Assembly: GCA_964477265.1 (NCBI GenBank)
Contig: CAYZDJ010000003.1
Span: forward strand, 124,001-188,000
Source of the DNA: CAIVPM01 sp964477265
GTDB taxonomy: Bacteria > Bacteroidota > Bacteroidia > Chitinophagales > Chitinophagaceae
DNA length: 64,000 nt
Reading direction: 5' to 3'
A model generated the notes under the pieces. That model saw only the letters and a program-made list of their open reading frames with translations, was not told the DNA's origin and searched no databases. The first letter of the stretch is position 1. Every line of letters starts with the position of its first letter. This document shows positions 1-8,373 of the stretch, in pieces. The position numbers and the translations under genes are program-made.

Positions 1-10
1 GATTATTCCT

Positions 11-46
11 TTGCGTTCGTTGCATTCATTGCTTCGTTGCGTGAAA
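11..46 (+). repeat. Intergenic repeat arm (TTGCGTGAAA family)
   Basis: T/G-rich stretch with repeated CGTTGC words ending in TTGCGTGAAA. A closely similar stretch lies before atpE (6729-6769) and another ends at 17494. It lies just upstream of the cyanophycin synthetase start; any pairing arm would be outside the window. Confidence 0.6.
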
Positions 47-99
47 TAAATAAAATAAAACATCTTTATTCCCCTTTAGGGGTACAAAAACTAACTACA

Positions 100-2718
100 A
101 TGAAAATAGAAGAAATCAAAATTTTACGTGGTCCTAATTACTGGAGTATTCGTCGCCACAAACTCATTCAAATGCGTTTGCAACTGGAAGATTTGGAGCA
201 ACGCCCCACCAATACGATAGATGGTTTTTTAGACAGATTAAAAACGCTTTTTCCAAGTATGTATGGGCATCGTTGCAGTGTAGGTGCACCTGGTGGTTTT
301 TTTCAGCGTGTGGAAGAAGGAACTTGGATGGGACATGTAATTGAGCACATTGCTTTGGAGATTCAAACCCTTGCTGGTATGGAAACTGGCTTTGGTAGAA
401 CACGTGGTACTGGCAAAGAAGGAGAATATAATGTGGTATTTACTTACATTGAAGAAGATGCAGGTGTGTATGCTGCAAAAGCTGCTGTACGTATAGCACA
501 GGCTTTGGTTGATGCACAGGAATATAACCTTGCAGAGGACATTCAACAATTAAGAGAAATTAGAGAAGACACTCGCCTTGGGCCAAGCACTGGTTGCATT
601 GTAGAGGAAGCTGCAAAGCGTGGCATTCCTTTCATTCGTTTAAATAAACATAGCCTTGTGCAGTTGGGTTATGGTGTGCATCAAAAACGTATTCGTGCAA
701 CAATAGCCAGCACTACAAGCAATATTGCTGTTGACATTGCCTGCGATAAAGAGGAAACAAAAAATCTGTTGGAAGCTGCCGAAATTCCTGTGCCTCGTGG
801 TACTGTAATTCGCACAGAAGCAGGGTTGAAAGAAGCAGTTGAAAAATATGGTTATCCTTTGGTGATAAAGCCTATTGATGGCAATCACGGCAAGGGCAAT
901 ACTACAAATATCACTACGTGGGAACAAGCAGTTGCAGCACTGGAAAATGCAAAACAATATGGACGCAGTATAATTGTTGAACGCTTTATTACTGGCTTCG
1001 ATTTTCGTATTCTCGTTATCAATTCAAAATTCATTTGTGCAGCATTGCGTACACCTGCAGCCGTTACTGGCGATGGAAAAAACACTATTCAGTATTTGAT
1101 AGATGAAACCAATAAAGACCCTCGCAGGGGCTATGGTCACGAAAAGGTTTTAACACAAATTAATGTTGATCACAGTACAATGAAAATGCTGGAAGACAAA
1201 GGTTACACGCTTGAAACCATTCCTGCAAAAGACGAGCTGGTGTTGCTAAAAACAACTGCCAACCTTAGCACTGGTGGCACTTCTACAGATGTTACAGATG
1301 AAGTACATCCAGATAATGTGTTTATGTGTGAGCGTATTGCAAAAATCATTGGCTTAGATATATGTGGTATTGATATTATGGCAAAAGATTTAAGAACGCC
1401 TGTTAAAGAAAATGGTGGTGCTATCTTAGAAGTGAATGCTGCACCAGGTTTCAGGATGCACATTGACCCAAGCGAAGGCATTGGTCGCAACGTTGCAGAG
1501 CCTGTTGTTGATATGTTGTTTCCAGACAGGAGCAATGGTCGCATTCCAATTATTGCAGTTACTGGTACCAATGGAAAGACAACCACCACAAGGCTTACAG
1601 CCCATATTTGTAAAAGTGCAGGCAAAAAAGTGGGTTACACAACCAGCGATGGTGTGTATATACAAAACCAGTTAATGATGAAGGGTGATTGCACAGGGCC
1701 GGTAAGCAGTGCCTTTGTTTTAAAAGACCCAACTGTTGATTTTGCTGTGTTGGAATGTGCAAGAGGTGGCATTCTTAAAAATGGTTTGTCATTTCAAAAC
1801 TGCGATGTAGGTATAGTAACCAATGTTGCTGCAGACCATATGGGTTTAGGTGGCATCAACACCATTGAGCAAATGGCTGATGTAAAGGCTGTGGTTGCTG
1901 AAACTGTGTACCCACACGGCTATGCTGTGTTAAATGCAGATGATGATTTGGTATATAAAATAAAGGACAGACTTAAGTGCAACATTGCTTTGTTCAGTAT
2001 GGATGAAAACAATCCTCGCATAAAAGAGCATTGCAATAAAGGTGGCTTGGCTTCTGTGTATGAAAATGGATTTGTAACCATTTTAAAAGGCACCTGGAAA
2101 ATTCGTGTGGCACACGTAAAGGATATTCCATTAACATTTGAGGGAAAAGCTGTACATAATGTAAACAACTGTTTGCCTGCTGTTTTATCATCATATTTAT
2201 TTAAAACTATTTCTATAGATGATATTAAAACTGGTTTACAAACCTTTGCTGCAGGTGTAAATACAACGCCAGGCAGGTTGAATTTTATACACTTCAAAAA
2301 CTTCAGTTTCCTTGCCGATTTTGCACACAACCCACACGGCTTAAAGTTGCTTTGCGATTTTGTAAGCAAGCTTGATTATAAATATAAAGTAGGTGTGATT
2401 AGTGGCACTGGTGATAGAAGAGATGAGGACATAAGAGAGTTAGGTGTTATTTCTGCCAACTACTTCGATGAAATAATTATTCGTTGCGATAAAAACCTAA
2501 GAGGCAGAACGCCTGAAGAAATTATAAGTTTGTTACAAGAAGGAATAAATAGTGTAAACCCAAAAATACCACAGTTGGTAATAGCCAACGAAAATCTGGC
2601 ATTAGAACATATTTACGCCAATTATAAACCTGGTGCTTTATACACTATAATGTGCGATGTGGTGGCTGGTGCTTTAGATAAAATAAAAGAGTTAAAGGAT
2701 AGGGAAATGGCGGGGTAG
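100..2718 (+). CDS. cphA: Cyanophycin synthetase
   Basis: Polymerises aspartate and arginine, using ATP, into the cytoplasmic storage polymer cyanophycin. The reading frame is open from position 37, but the first 21 codons read through an intergenic repeat. The ATG at 100 gives the family N-terminus (MKIEEIKILRGPNYWS) and 872 residues, close to the usual length. Three parts are visible: an N-terminal domain (about 1-160), an ATP-grasp domain with the glycine loop HGKGN near 263 and the metal-binding EVNAAPG near 444, and a Mur-ligase-like domain with the P-loop GTNGKTTT at 489-496. Both active domains look intact. Cyanophycinase, often adjacent in other genomes, would have to lie upstream outside the window. 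No terminator is evident after the stop. Confidence 0.93.
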   Translation: MKIEEIKILRGPNYWSIRRHKLIQMRLQLEDLEQRPTNTIDGFLDRLKTLFPSMYGHRCSVGAPGGFFQRVEEGTWMGHVIEHIALEIQTLAGMETGFGRTRGTGKEGEYNVVFTYIEEDAGVYAAKAAVRIAQALVDAQEYNLAEDIQQLREIREDTRLGPSTGCIVEEAAKRGIPFIRLNKHSLVQLGYGVHQKRIRATIASTTSNIAVDIACDKEETKNLLEAAEIPVPRGTVIRTEAGLKEAVEKYGYPLVIKPIDGNHGKGNTTNITTWEQAVAALENAKQYGRSIIVERFITGFDFRILVINSKFICAALRTPAAVTGDGKNTIQYLIDETNKDPRRGYGHEKVLTQINVDHSTMKMLEDKGYTLETIPAKDELVLLKTTANLSTGGTSTDVTDEVHPDNVFMCERIAKIIGLDICGIDIMAKDLRTPVKENGGAILEVNAAPGFRMHIDPSEGIGRNVAEPVVDMLFPDRSNGRIPIIAVTGTNGKTTTTRLTAHICKSAGKKVGYTTSDGVYIQNQLMMKGDCTGPVSSAFVLKDPTVDFAVLECARGGILKNGLSFQNCDVGIVTNVAADHMGLGGINTIEQMADVKAVVAETVYPHGYAVLNADDDLVYKIKDRLKCNIALFSMDENNPRIKEHCNKGGLASVYENGFVTILKGTWKIRVAHVKDIPLTFEGKAVHNVNNCLPAVLSSYLFKTISIDDIKTGLQTFAAGVNTTPGRLNFIHFKNFSFLADFAHNPHGLKLLCDFVSKLDYKYKVGVISGTGDRRDEDIRELGVISANYFDEIIIRCDKNLRGRTPEEIISLLQEGINSVNPKIPQLVIANENLALEHIYANYKPGALYTIMCDVVAGALDKIKELKDREMAG

Positions 2719-2880
2719 TTTATTGTAATTATTTTGTTAGTAAACCTATCGTGATTACAAAAATTGAGATAGATGGGTTTAAGACATTTCGAAAATTCGG
2801 GATGGAATTTGCACGTTAACAACAATTGCTGGTGTTTACTTATTATCTTTTAGTAAAAAGCAACAACAACACGAAACCAT

Positions 2881-3333
2881 ATGAAATATACTTTAATAGC
2901 ATTATTACTTATTTCTGTTACTGTAAATGCTCAATCAAAAAACAATTTCGACTGGCTGCTTGGCAATTGGAAAATAAGTACAGATAAAGGGTTTATAATT
3001 GAAAGCTGGAAAAAGCAAAATGATAGTTTATACATTGGCTTTAGCGGTTTTGTAAAAGGTAAAGACACCATACCAGAAGAAAATGTTGAACTGAAAAAGA
3101 TAGGGAATGATTGGTTTTATATACCAACAGTATCAAAGCAAAATGATGCAAAACCTATTTTGTTTAAGTTAATATTTGACAAAGGCAAAGAGTTTATTTG
3201 TGAGAATATTGAACACGATTTCCCTCAAAGAATTAACTACAGATTATTTGAAAAAAATTTACTGGCAAGTATTGAAGGCAAGGTAAAAGGTGCGTTTAAA
3301 AAAGTAAATTACGATTACAAGCCACAAGATTAA
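2881..3333 (+). CDS. Exported DUF6265-like protein
   Basis: A 150-residue protein with a clear signal peptide (about 1-18, ending VNAQ), so it is exported to the periplasm or beyond. The mature part starts with FDWLLGNWKIS, the F-W-L-x-G-x-W opening of small lipocalin-like DUF6265 proteins, followed by alternating beta-strand patterns. Function is unknown in the family. The stop codon abuts the ATG of the next gene (3334), so the two are probably co-transcribed. The family assignment is from motif recognition only. Confidence 0.75.
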   Translation: MKYTLIALLLISVTVNAQSKNNFDWLLGNWKISTDKGFIIESWKKQNDSLYIGFSGFVKGKDTIPEENVELKKIGNDWFYIPTVSKQNDAKPILFKLIFDKGKEFICENIEHDFPQRINYRLFEKNLLASIEGKVKGAFKKVNYDYKPQD

Positions 3334-3702
3334 ATGGATAAGGCGAGAAGGAAATATTTACTGGCAACCATTATTTTATTTGTAATAGAAGTGTGTATTG
3401 CAATCTATGTACACGACAAAATTATTCGTCCTTATATTGGAGATGTATTGGTTGTAATATTAATTTACTGTTTTATAAAAAGTATCTTCAACATGCCGGT
3501 TTTAAAAGCTGCAATTGGCGTATTGATTTTCTCTTTCGCAATTGAGTTTTTGCAATACTTAAATTTTGTAAACTGGCTGGGTTTAAGCCACAACAGGCTG
3601 GCAAATATTGTTATTGGCAATTCCTTTTCGTGGATAGATATGCTTTGTTATGTTGTGGGAATAAGTGTAGTATTGATAATAGAAAAGCTGTCAAATCAAT
3701 AA
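3334..3702 (+). CDS. DUF2809 family membrane protein
   Basis: A 122-residue integral membrane protein with about four hydrophobic segments. The pattern RPYIGDVLVVILIY, then FAIEFLQ and NRLANIVIGNSFSWIDMLCY, matches DUF2809 (YjgA-like small membrane proteins); the role is unknown. It starts at the base after the stop of the upstream gene, indicating translational coupling. It ends before the bidirectional hairpin at 3716-3750. Confidence 0.8.
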   Translation: MDKARRKYLLATIILFVIEVCIAIYVHDKIIRPYIGDVLVVILIYCFIKSIFNMPVLKAAIGVLIFSFAIEFLQYLNFVNWLGLSHNRLANIVIGNSFSWIDMLCYVVGISVVLIIEKLSNQ

Positions 3703-3715
3703 TAATTTAATTAAA

Positions 3716-3750
3716 AAAATCCCTGAAAGCTTAACACTTTCAGGGATTTT
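3716..3750. terminator. Bidirectional terminator between DUF2809 and MATE genes
   Basis: Perfect 14-bp stem (3716-3729 with 3737-3750), 7-nt loop, A-run on the left and T-run on the right. It lies between convergent genes and can end transcription from both sides. Confidence 0.9.
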
Positions 3751-3754
3751 CAAT

Positions 3755-5152
3755 TTATATCTTCACCTCTTTCCACTTCCCTTTTTTAAATATTATCATC
3801 CCAGTTATGGCAATAAAAACCTCGGTAACTAAAATGGCTAAAAACACACCCAATGCGTTCCATTGCAAGTGCAACGAAACAAACCACGCCACAGGCACCT
3901 GAAAGGCCCAGTACCAAAACAGGTTAATTAAAGTTTGTGTTTTGCTGTCACCTGCACCATTAAAGGCGTTCATCAGCGTCATACCAATTCCATAAAACAC
4001 ATAACCCAAGCTAATGATTCTTAGAGCAAGCGTTCCTGTTTCTACCACTGTTTTCTCATTATTTATAAAACCAATAAGCCATGGGGCAAACAATAAAAAA
4101 AACACAGACACAAAGCCCATAAAAATACCATTGTATTTAGCTACCATCCACACGCTGTCCTCAGCACGCTTCAGTTCTTTTGCACCCAGGTTTTGACCAA
4201 CCAATGTAGCTGCTGCATTGCTTAATCCAAACGATGGAAGTATAAAAAATACAATATATCTTATAGCTATGGTGTAACCTGCTGTTTCTGCCTTGCCTAT
4301 GCTTGCCATAATCCTTGTCATGGCAATCCAGCTGCCACTGGCTATTATAAATTGCATTACACTCGATAAGGAAATTTTACCAAGGTTACCCAGAATTTCA
4401 TAATTAGGTTTAAAGTATTTTGCCTTTAAGGTAAGCAATCCCTTGCCTGTATTTAAATTATATAATTGATATAAAACTCCAATTGCCCTGCCTGTTGTTG
4501 TGGCAATGGCAGCACCAGTCAATCCCCAAAAATGAATGCAAATAGGGCAGAGGATAATATTGCACAAATTGGCTAAGCCCAAACTCTTCATGGCAATTGC
4601 TGCATTACCAGCACCTCTGAAAATACCATTCATTAAATGAATCATCATAATAACAATATTGCCAATAAGCAAAATATGAATATAGGTTGAACCATAAGCT
4701 ACATCAGCTTCTTTGGCACCCATTAATATCAATAAATTATTACCCCAAAATATTCCTGTTAAACTGATAAGTACAGAAATGCCAATAGCTAAAACAATAG
4801 CTTGTGCACCACTTTTACTTGCCTGTTCAGTATTTTTTTCGCCTACACGCCTTGCTACCATTGCTGTAGCAGCCATGCCCACACCAAAGGCTATTGAATA
4901 AATAATGCTCAGGCAACTTTCGGTTAAGCCCACAATTTGTGTGGCAGTTGTGCCAAGTTTGCCTACAAAAAACATATCTACCAAGGCAAATACGCTTTCC
5001 ATGCTCATTTCCAAAATCATGGGTATGGCAAGTAAAAAAATGGCTTTACGAATGCTGCCAGTTGTAAAATCTCTATGCTCGCTGCTAAAACTTTCCTTTA
5101 AAAAAGCCTGTATAGATTGTAAATTTATTTTGCTGGAACTATTTGTTGTCAT
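3755..5152 (-). CDS. MATE family efflux transporter
   Basis: A 465-residue inner-membrane antiporter of the multidrug and toxin extrusion family, expected to expel organic cations or drugs using a sodium or proton gradient. There are about 12 hydrophobic segments in two homologous halves. The first half begins AIPMILEMSMESVFALVDMFFVG, the typical MatE opening, and GIFRGAGN and NAFNGAGDS mark equivalent positions in each half. The roughly 35 residues before the first helix are hydrophilic and variable. It stands alone, converging on the hairpin at 3716-3750; the substrate cannot be read from the sequence. Confidence 0.93.
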   Translation of the reverse strand: MTTNSSSKINLQSIQAFLKESFSSEHRDFTTGSIRKAIFLLAIPMILEMSMESVFALVDMFFVGKLGTTATQIVGLTESCLSIIYSIAFGVGMAATAMVARRVGEKNTEQASKSGAQAIVLAIGISVLISLTGIFWGNNLLILMGAKEADVAYGSTYIHILLIGNIVIMMIHLMNGIFRGAGNAAIAMKSLGLANLCNIILCPICIHFWGLTGAAIATTTGRAIGVLYQLYNLNTGKGLLTLKAKYFKPNYEILGNLGKISLSSVMQFIIASGSWIAMTRIMASIGKAETAGYTIAIRYIVFFILPSFGLSNAAATLVGQNLGAKELKRAEDSVWMVAKYNGIFMGFVSVFFLLFAPWLIGFINNEKTVVETGTLALRIISLGYVFYGIGMTLMNAFNGAGDSKTQTLINLFWYWAFQVPVAWFVSLHLQWNALGVFLAILVTEVFIAITGMIIFKKGKWKEVKI

Positions 5153-5332
5153 TTGTTTAAATATTTTAAAAATGCAAAAAAGGTGCAGTTTGCACCATTG
5201 TTTCTAATAAAAAAGCGAATAACATCGCCGAAAGCTAAACAATCATAGACAACATAATAAGATGGGCGAATATAGGAGTATAAAATAATTACAATAAAAA
5301 AACGTTTAACATAACGCACCAATCATTTTTAC

Positions 5333-5428
5333 ATGAAAAGTCAACCAGTTATTTTGCTTGCCAATGGCAATTATTTAATTTTTGATGAAATACAACAGAA
5401 GTACAAACTTATTGTTGTAAAACTTTAA
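5333..5428 (+). CDS. Possible 31-residue protein, or small RNA
   Basis: A small open frame, ATG at 5333 to TAA at 5426, with an AT-rich leader and a strong terminator six bases after the stop. It lies in the 399-bp gap between the MATE and atpB starts. The peptide has no recognisable motif. The position before a dedicated terminator suggests a short transcript, but whether it is translated is unproven. Confidence 0.3.
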   Translation: MKSQPVILLANGNYLIFDEIQQKYKLIVVKL

Positions 5429-5433
5429 CCCTT

Positions 5434-5468
5434 AAAACTCTTATAGCACCACTATAAGAGTTTTTTAT
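5434..5468 (+). terminator. Terminator upstream of the atp operon
   Basis: 13-bp perfect stem (5434-5446 with 5452-5464), 5-nt loop, followed by a T-rich tail. No long gene ends here, so it must close a short transcript or insulate the atp promoter. Confidence 0.8.
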
Positions 5469-5523
5469 TTTATCTTTTTTTAATTTTTGCTTTTCAATTT
5501 TAAGTTTGTTACCTGCATCCCCC

Positions 5524-5531
5524 TACTTTTG
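5524..5531 (+). promoter_or_regulatory. Probable -7 box of the atp operon promoter
   Basis: TACTTTTG matches the Bacteroidota -7 consensus TAnnTTTG, 20 bases before the atpB start. A TTTG at 5505-5508 is closer (15 bp) than the usual 19 bp, so the -33 element is uncertain. An AGAAGGA just before the ATG could act as a ribosome-binding site. Confidence 0.55.
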
Positions 5532-5551
5532 CACAAAATTTTGAGAAGGAC

Positions 5552-6658
5552 ATGATGATTAGACGTTATAAACACTTACTGATTGCTGCTTTCAGCGTTT
5601 TTTCTATGCTTTTTGCAAATGTTTCTTTTGCAAATGAAACTCCTCAAAACGAGCCTGCACACGCTGCAACTACGTCTCACGAACCAGATAAAGACGTAAA
5701 CGTTAGCGAACTTATTCTTGAACATATTAGCGATTCTTATAGCTGGCATTTGTGGGGTCATACTGCAGTGCCTTTGCCTGTAATTTTATATTCTGACAAA
5801 GGATTAGAGGTTTTTTCTTCAAGTAAACTTGTCGATGATCACCATAATTTTATCATTTACAATGGTAAAAATTCTTATAAAGTAATTGAGGGAAAAATTA
5901 AGGTTGTTAATCTTGATGGCTCTATTAATGATGAGGAAAATGCCAAAGTCTGGGATTTTTCAATTACTAAAAATGTAGCTGCTTTATTATTTTCTGTTTT
6001 AGTATTATTGGTTGTATTTATAACAGTTGGTAATGCTTACAAAAAACGTGGTGTTACTTCTGCACCTAAAGGATTGCAATCATGGTTGGAGCCTGTTGTT
6101 TTATTTGTAAGAGATGAAGTGGCAAAACCAAATATTGGTCATAAGTACAATAAATACATGCCGTTTTTATTGACAATATTTTTTATGATATTGATTAATA
6201 ATTTTCTTGGCTTGATTCCAATTATTCCAGGTGGTGCTAACCTTAGTGGTAATATTGCATTTACTATGGTATTGGCATTAATTGTATTTATTGTAGTAAA
6301 TATTAAAGGCAATAAAAGTTATTGGGAACATATTTTCTGGATGCCGGGTTTACCTGTTGCCATGAAAATATTTTTAGCTCCGATTGAATTAATTGGCGTG
6401 TTTGTAAAGCCTATCAGCTTAATGATTCGTTTGTTTGCAAACATTACTGCTGGTCACGTTTTGGTGCTTGCATTGTTGTCGTTGATTTTTGTGTTTAAAG
6501 CAATTGCAGCATCGGCTTTGGCTGTGCCGTTTACTGTGTTTATTAGTTTAATTGAGTGTTTGGTGGCATTCCTTCAGGCGTTCATATTTACAATGCTTAG
6601 TGCAATGTATATAGGAATGGCTATAGAGGAACATCATCACGATGAAGCACATCATTAA
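5552..6658 (+). CDS. atpB: F-type ATP synthase subunit a
   Basis: Membrane subunit a of F0, which forms the proton half-channels against the c-ring. It has 368 residues with the N-terminal extension usual in Bacteroidota: a signal-like segment (about 6-28), then a roughly 110-residue extracytoplasmic stretch before the helical bundle. The essential arginine is R293 in SLMIRLFANITAGH. The C-terminus is His-rich (EEHHHDEAHH). The start has two consecutive ATGs (5552 and 5555). It is first in the atpB-E-F-H-A operon; no atpI or atpZ precedes it. Confidence 0.96.
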   Translation: MMIRRYKHLLIAAFSVFSMLFANVSFANETPQNEPAHAATTSHEPDKDVNVSELILEHISDSYSWHLWGHTAVPLPVILYSDKGLEVFSSSKLVDDHHNFIIYNGKNSYKVIEGKIKVVNLDGSINDEENAKVWDFSITKNVAALLFSVLVLLVVFITVGNAYKKRGVTSAPKGLQSWLEPVVLFVRDEVAKPNIGHKYNKYMPFLLTIFFMILINNFLGLIPIIPGGANLSGNIAFTMVLALIVFIVVNIKGNKSYWEHIFWMPGLPVAMKIFLAPIELIGVFVKPISLMIRLFANITAGHVLVLALLSLIFVFKAIAASALAVPFTVFISLIECLVAFLQAFIFTMLSAMYIGMAIEEHHHDEAHH

Positions 6659-6728
6659 TGTGTAAGATTTTAGATGTATGATTTACGATTTGTTTTGAGT
6701 CAACATCTTTTGAAATAATTTGGTTTTA

Positions 6729-6769
6729 TTCGTTGCTACGTTGCATTCGTTGTTTCGTTGCGTGAAAAG
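6729..6769 (+). repeat. Intergenic repeat arm (TTGCGTGAAA family)
   Basis: Repeated CGTTGC words ending in TTGCGTGAAAAG, closely similar to 11-46. It lies in the atpB-atpE spacer, 34 bp before atpE. Just before it (6669-6690) is an ATGTATGATTTACGATT stretch of another simple repeat type. Confidence 0.6.
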
Positions 6770-6803
6770 TTTTTTTATTTTTTAACAATTTAAAACATTC
6801 ATT

Positions 6804-7013
6804 ATGTTTGGAAGTATTGCTGCAATTGGTGCAGGTTTAGCTGCAATTGGTGCAGGTATTGGTATTGGTCAAATTGGTAAAGGTGCAGTAGAAGGTATTG
6901 CACGTCAGCCAGAAGCTGCCAACGACATTCGTTCTAATATGATTGTTGCTGCTGCATTAGTTGAGGCTGTTGCCTTATTTGCTGTGGTTGTTGCGTTCTT
7001 AGGAACAAGATAA
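6804..7013 (+). CDS. atpE: F-type ATP synthase subunit c
   Basis: A 69-residue proteolipid forming the rotor ring. Two glycine/alanine-rich transmembrane hairpin helices flank the polar loop RQPEA (34-38). The ion-binding carboxylate is E54 in LVEAVAL. The residues after it are Ala and Val rather than the Ser-Thr of sodium-type rings, so protons are the likely coupling ion. It is followed at once by a hairpin with a T-rich tail (7026-7068), consistent with a separate abundant atpE mRNA end. Confidence 0.96.
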   Translation: MFGSIAAIGAGLAAIGAGIGIGQIGKGAVEGIARQPEAANDIRSNMIVAAALVEAVALFAVVVAFLGTR

Positions 7014-7025
7014 TCAAACCAGATT

Positions 7026-7068
7026 GTACAGACTTAATGCACAGGGCAAAGAGTCTGTACTTCTTTTT
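7026..7068 (+). terminator. Intra-operon hairpin terminator/attenuator after atpE
   Basis: 9-bp perfect stem GTACAGACT/AGTCTGTAC (7026-7034 with 7052-7060) followed by TTCTTTTT. It sits between atpE and atpF on the same strand, so partial termination or 3'-end formation would favour atpE mRNA. Confidence 0.6.
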
Positions 7069-7080
7069 AAATTAATTACA

Positions 7081-7104
7081 CATAGTGCCTTTGTGGCTAA
7101 AATA
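7081..7104 (+). repeat. Short intergenic repeat (CCTTTGTGGCTAAA type)
   Basis: CATAGTGCCTTTGTGGCTAAA, a common Bacteroidota intergenic word related to the CACAAAG repeats at 17411-17494. It forms the immediate leader of atpF. Confidence 0.45.
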
Positions 7105-7111
7105 AATTGAT

Positions 7112-7624
7112 ATGTACTTTTTAGAATTAAACCCTTTAGTAAAACCAGATATTGGATTGGCATTCTGGGCATTGGTAGCTTTCGCAATTTTATTTTTTGT
7201 ATTAAAGAAAATGGCTTGGAAACCAATGTTGACAGCTATTAGCGAAAGGGAGCAAAATATTGAAGATGCCATTTCTAAAGCAGATAAGTTAAAAGTTGAA
7301 ATGGCACAAATGGCAAGCGAAAATGAAATTTTGTTGCAAAGGGCTCGTGAAGAAAGAGCAGCCATGATTAAAGATGCTAAAGAAACTGCTGATAAAATGG
7401 TTGCTGAAGCAAAAGATAAAGCTAAAGCTGAATATGACAGGATTGTTGGTGATGCACAGGTTGCTATTACACAACAAAAAAATGCTGCCTTAACCGAAGT
7501 TAAAAATCAGGTTGGTGGTTTAGTAATTGAGGTAAGTGAAAAAATATTGAGAAGAGAGTTGAGCAACAAAGCAGAACAAGAAAATTATATTAAAGACTTA
7601 GCAAATTCAGTAAAATTAAATTAG
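7112..7624 (+). CDS. atpF: F-type ATP synthase subunit b
   Basis: Peripheral stalk subunit of 170 residues. One N-terminal transmembrane helix (about 14-30, LAFWALVAFAILFFVL) is followed by the KKMAWKP junction and a long charged alpha-helical region, the expected dimeric coiled coil that reaches delta. Length and layout are normal. It lies between atpE and atpH; the 87-bp spacer after it holds an imperfect inverted repeat. Confidence 0.95.
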   Translation: MYFLELNPLVKPDIGLAFWALVAFAILFFVLKKMAWKPMLTAISEREQNIEDAISKADKLKVEMAQMASENEILLQRAREERAAMIKDAKETADKMVAEAKDKAKAEYDRIVGDAQVAITQQKNAALTEVKNQVGGLVIEVSEKILRRELSNKAEQENYIKDLANSVKLN

Positions 7625-7703
7625 TTTAAAGTTCAAAGTTTGAAGTTTAAAGTTGATAGCAATTAACTGAACATCAAACCTTAAACCTTAAACCTTAAAC
7701 TAA
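7623..7703 (+). repeat. Imperfect inverted repeat in the atpF-atpH spacer
   Basis: The left arm repeats AGTTTAAAGTT-like words and the right arm repeats ACCTTAA words. The reverse complement of the right arm resembles the left arm, allowing a long imperfect stem. Similar elements lie at 8279-8357 and 18245-18322. Confidence 0.65.
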
Positions 7704-7711
7704 TAAAAAGA

Positions 7712-8275
7712 ATGCCTAATCCACGTTTAGCACATAGATACGCAAAAAGTTTGATTGATTTATCTACAGAGAAAAATCAATTAGAAACAACGTATGCCGA
7801 TATGAAACTTTTACAATCTATTTGTAAAAGCAATAAAGATTTTGTAAGTGTATTGCAAAGTCCAATTATTCATCATTCGGTAAAAACAAAAATTATTGAA
7901 GCTGTTATTGCAGGCAAGGTTTCAGATTTAACAGCTTTATTTTTGAAACTTCTGGTAAGCAAGGGTCGTGAGTTTGAATTACCAGAAATAGTGACAGCGT
8001 TTGTTGAACAATACAATGCCATAAAGGGTATTCATAAAATAAAACTGACAACTGCTGTGGCTTTAAGCGATGAATTGAAAAATAATATTGCTTCAAAAGC
8101 AGCAACTGAAGGTGGGTTAGGAAAAGTAGAATTGGAAGCAAATGTTGATGAAAGTTTGATTGGTGGTTTTGTATTGGAGTTTAATAATAATTTAGTTGAT
8201 GCGAGTATTGCACGTGACTTAAGAGATATTAAACAACAATTCAGTAAGAACATTTACGTAAACACAATGAGATAA
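7712..8275 (+). CDS. atpH: F-type ATP synthase subunit delta
   Basis: A 187-residue OSCP/delta subunit linking the peripheral stalk to the top of F1. It opens with the family pattern NPRLAHRYAKSLIDL, has a helical N-terminal domain, and ends with the conserved VDESLIGGFVLEFNNNLVDASIARDLRDI region (about 145-173). Normal length. Inverted-repeat spacers flank it on both sides within the operon. Confidence 0.95.
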   Translation: MPNPRLAHRYAKSLIDLSTEKNQLETTYADMKLLQSICKSNKDFVSVLQSPIIHHSVKTKIIEAVIAGKVSDLTALFLKLLVSKGREFELPEIVTAFVEQYNAIKGIHKIKLTTAVALSDELKNNIASKAATEGGLGKVELEANVDESLIGGFVLEFNNNLVDASIARDLRDIKQQFSKNIYVNTMR

Positions 8276-8278
8276 ATA

Positions 8279-8357
8279 AACTAAAAGTTAAAAACTAAAA
8301 GTTAAAAACTAAATCAAATGATAACTTTTAACTATTAACTTTTAACTATTAACTAAT
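8279..8357 (+). repeat. Imperfect inverted repeat in the atpH-atpA spacer
   Basis: Left arm made of AAAAGTTAAAAACT units and right arm of AACTTTTAACTATT units; they are largely complementary and could form a long AU stem ahead of atpA. Same family as 7623-7703 and 18245-18322. Confidence 0.65.
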
Positions 8358-8373
8358 AATTAATAATTAAAAA

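Noticed and set aside
37..99. Longer N-terminus for cyanophycin synthetase
   Set aside because: These codons translate an intergenic repeat; the family N-terminus starts at 100.
1920..2369. 149-residue minus-strand frame inside cphA
   Set aside because: Antisense to the conserved Mur-ligase domain; no signal, domain or promoter.
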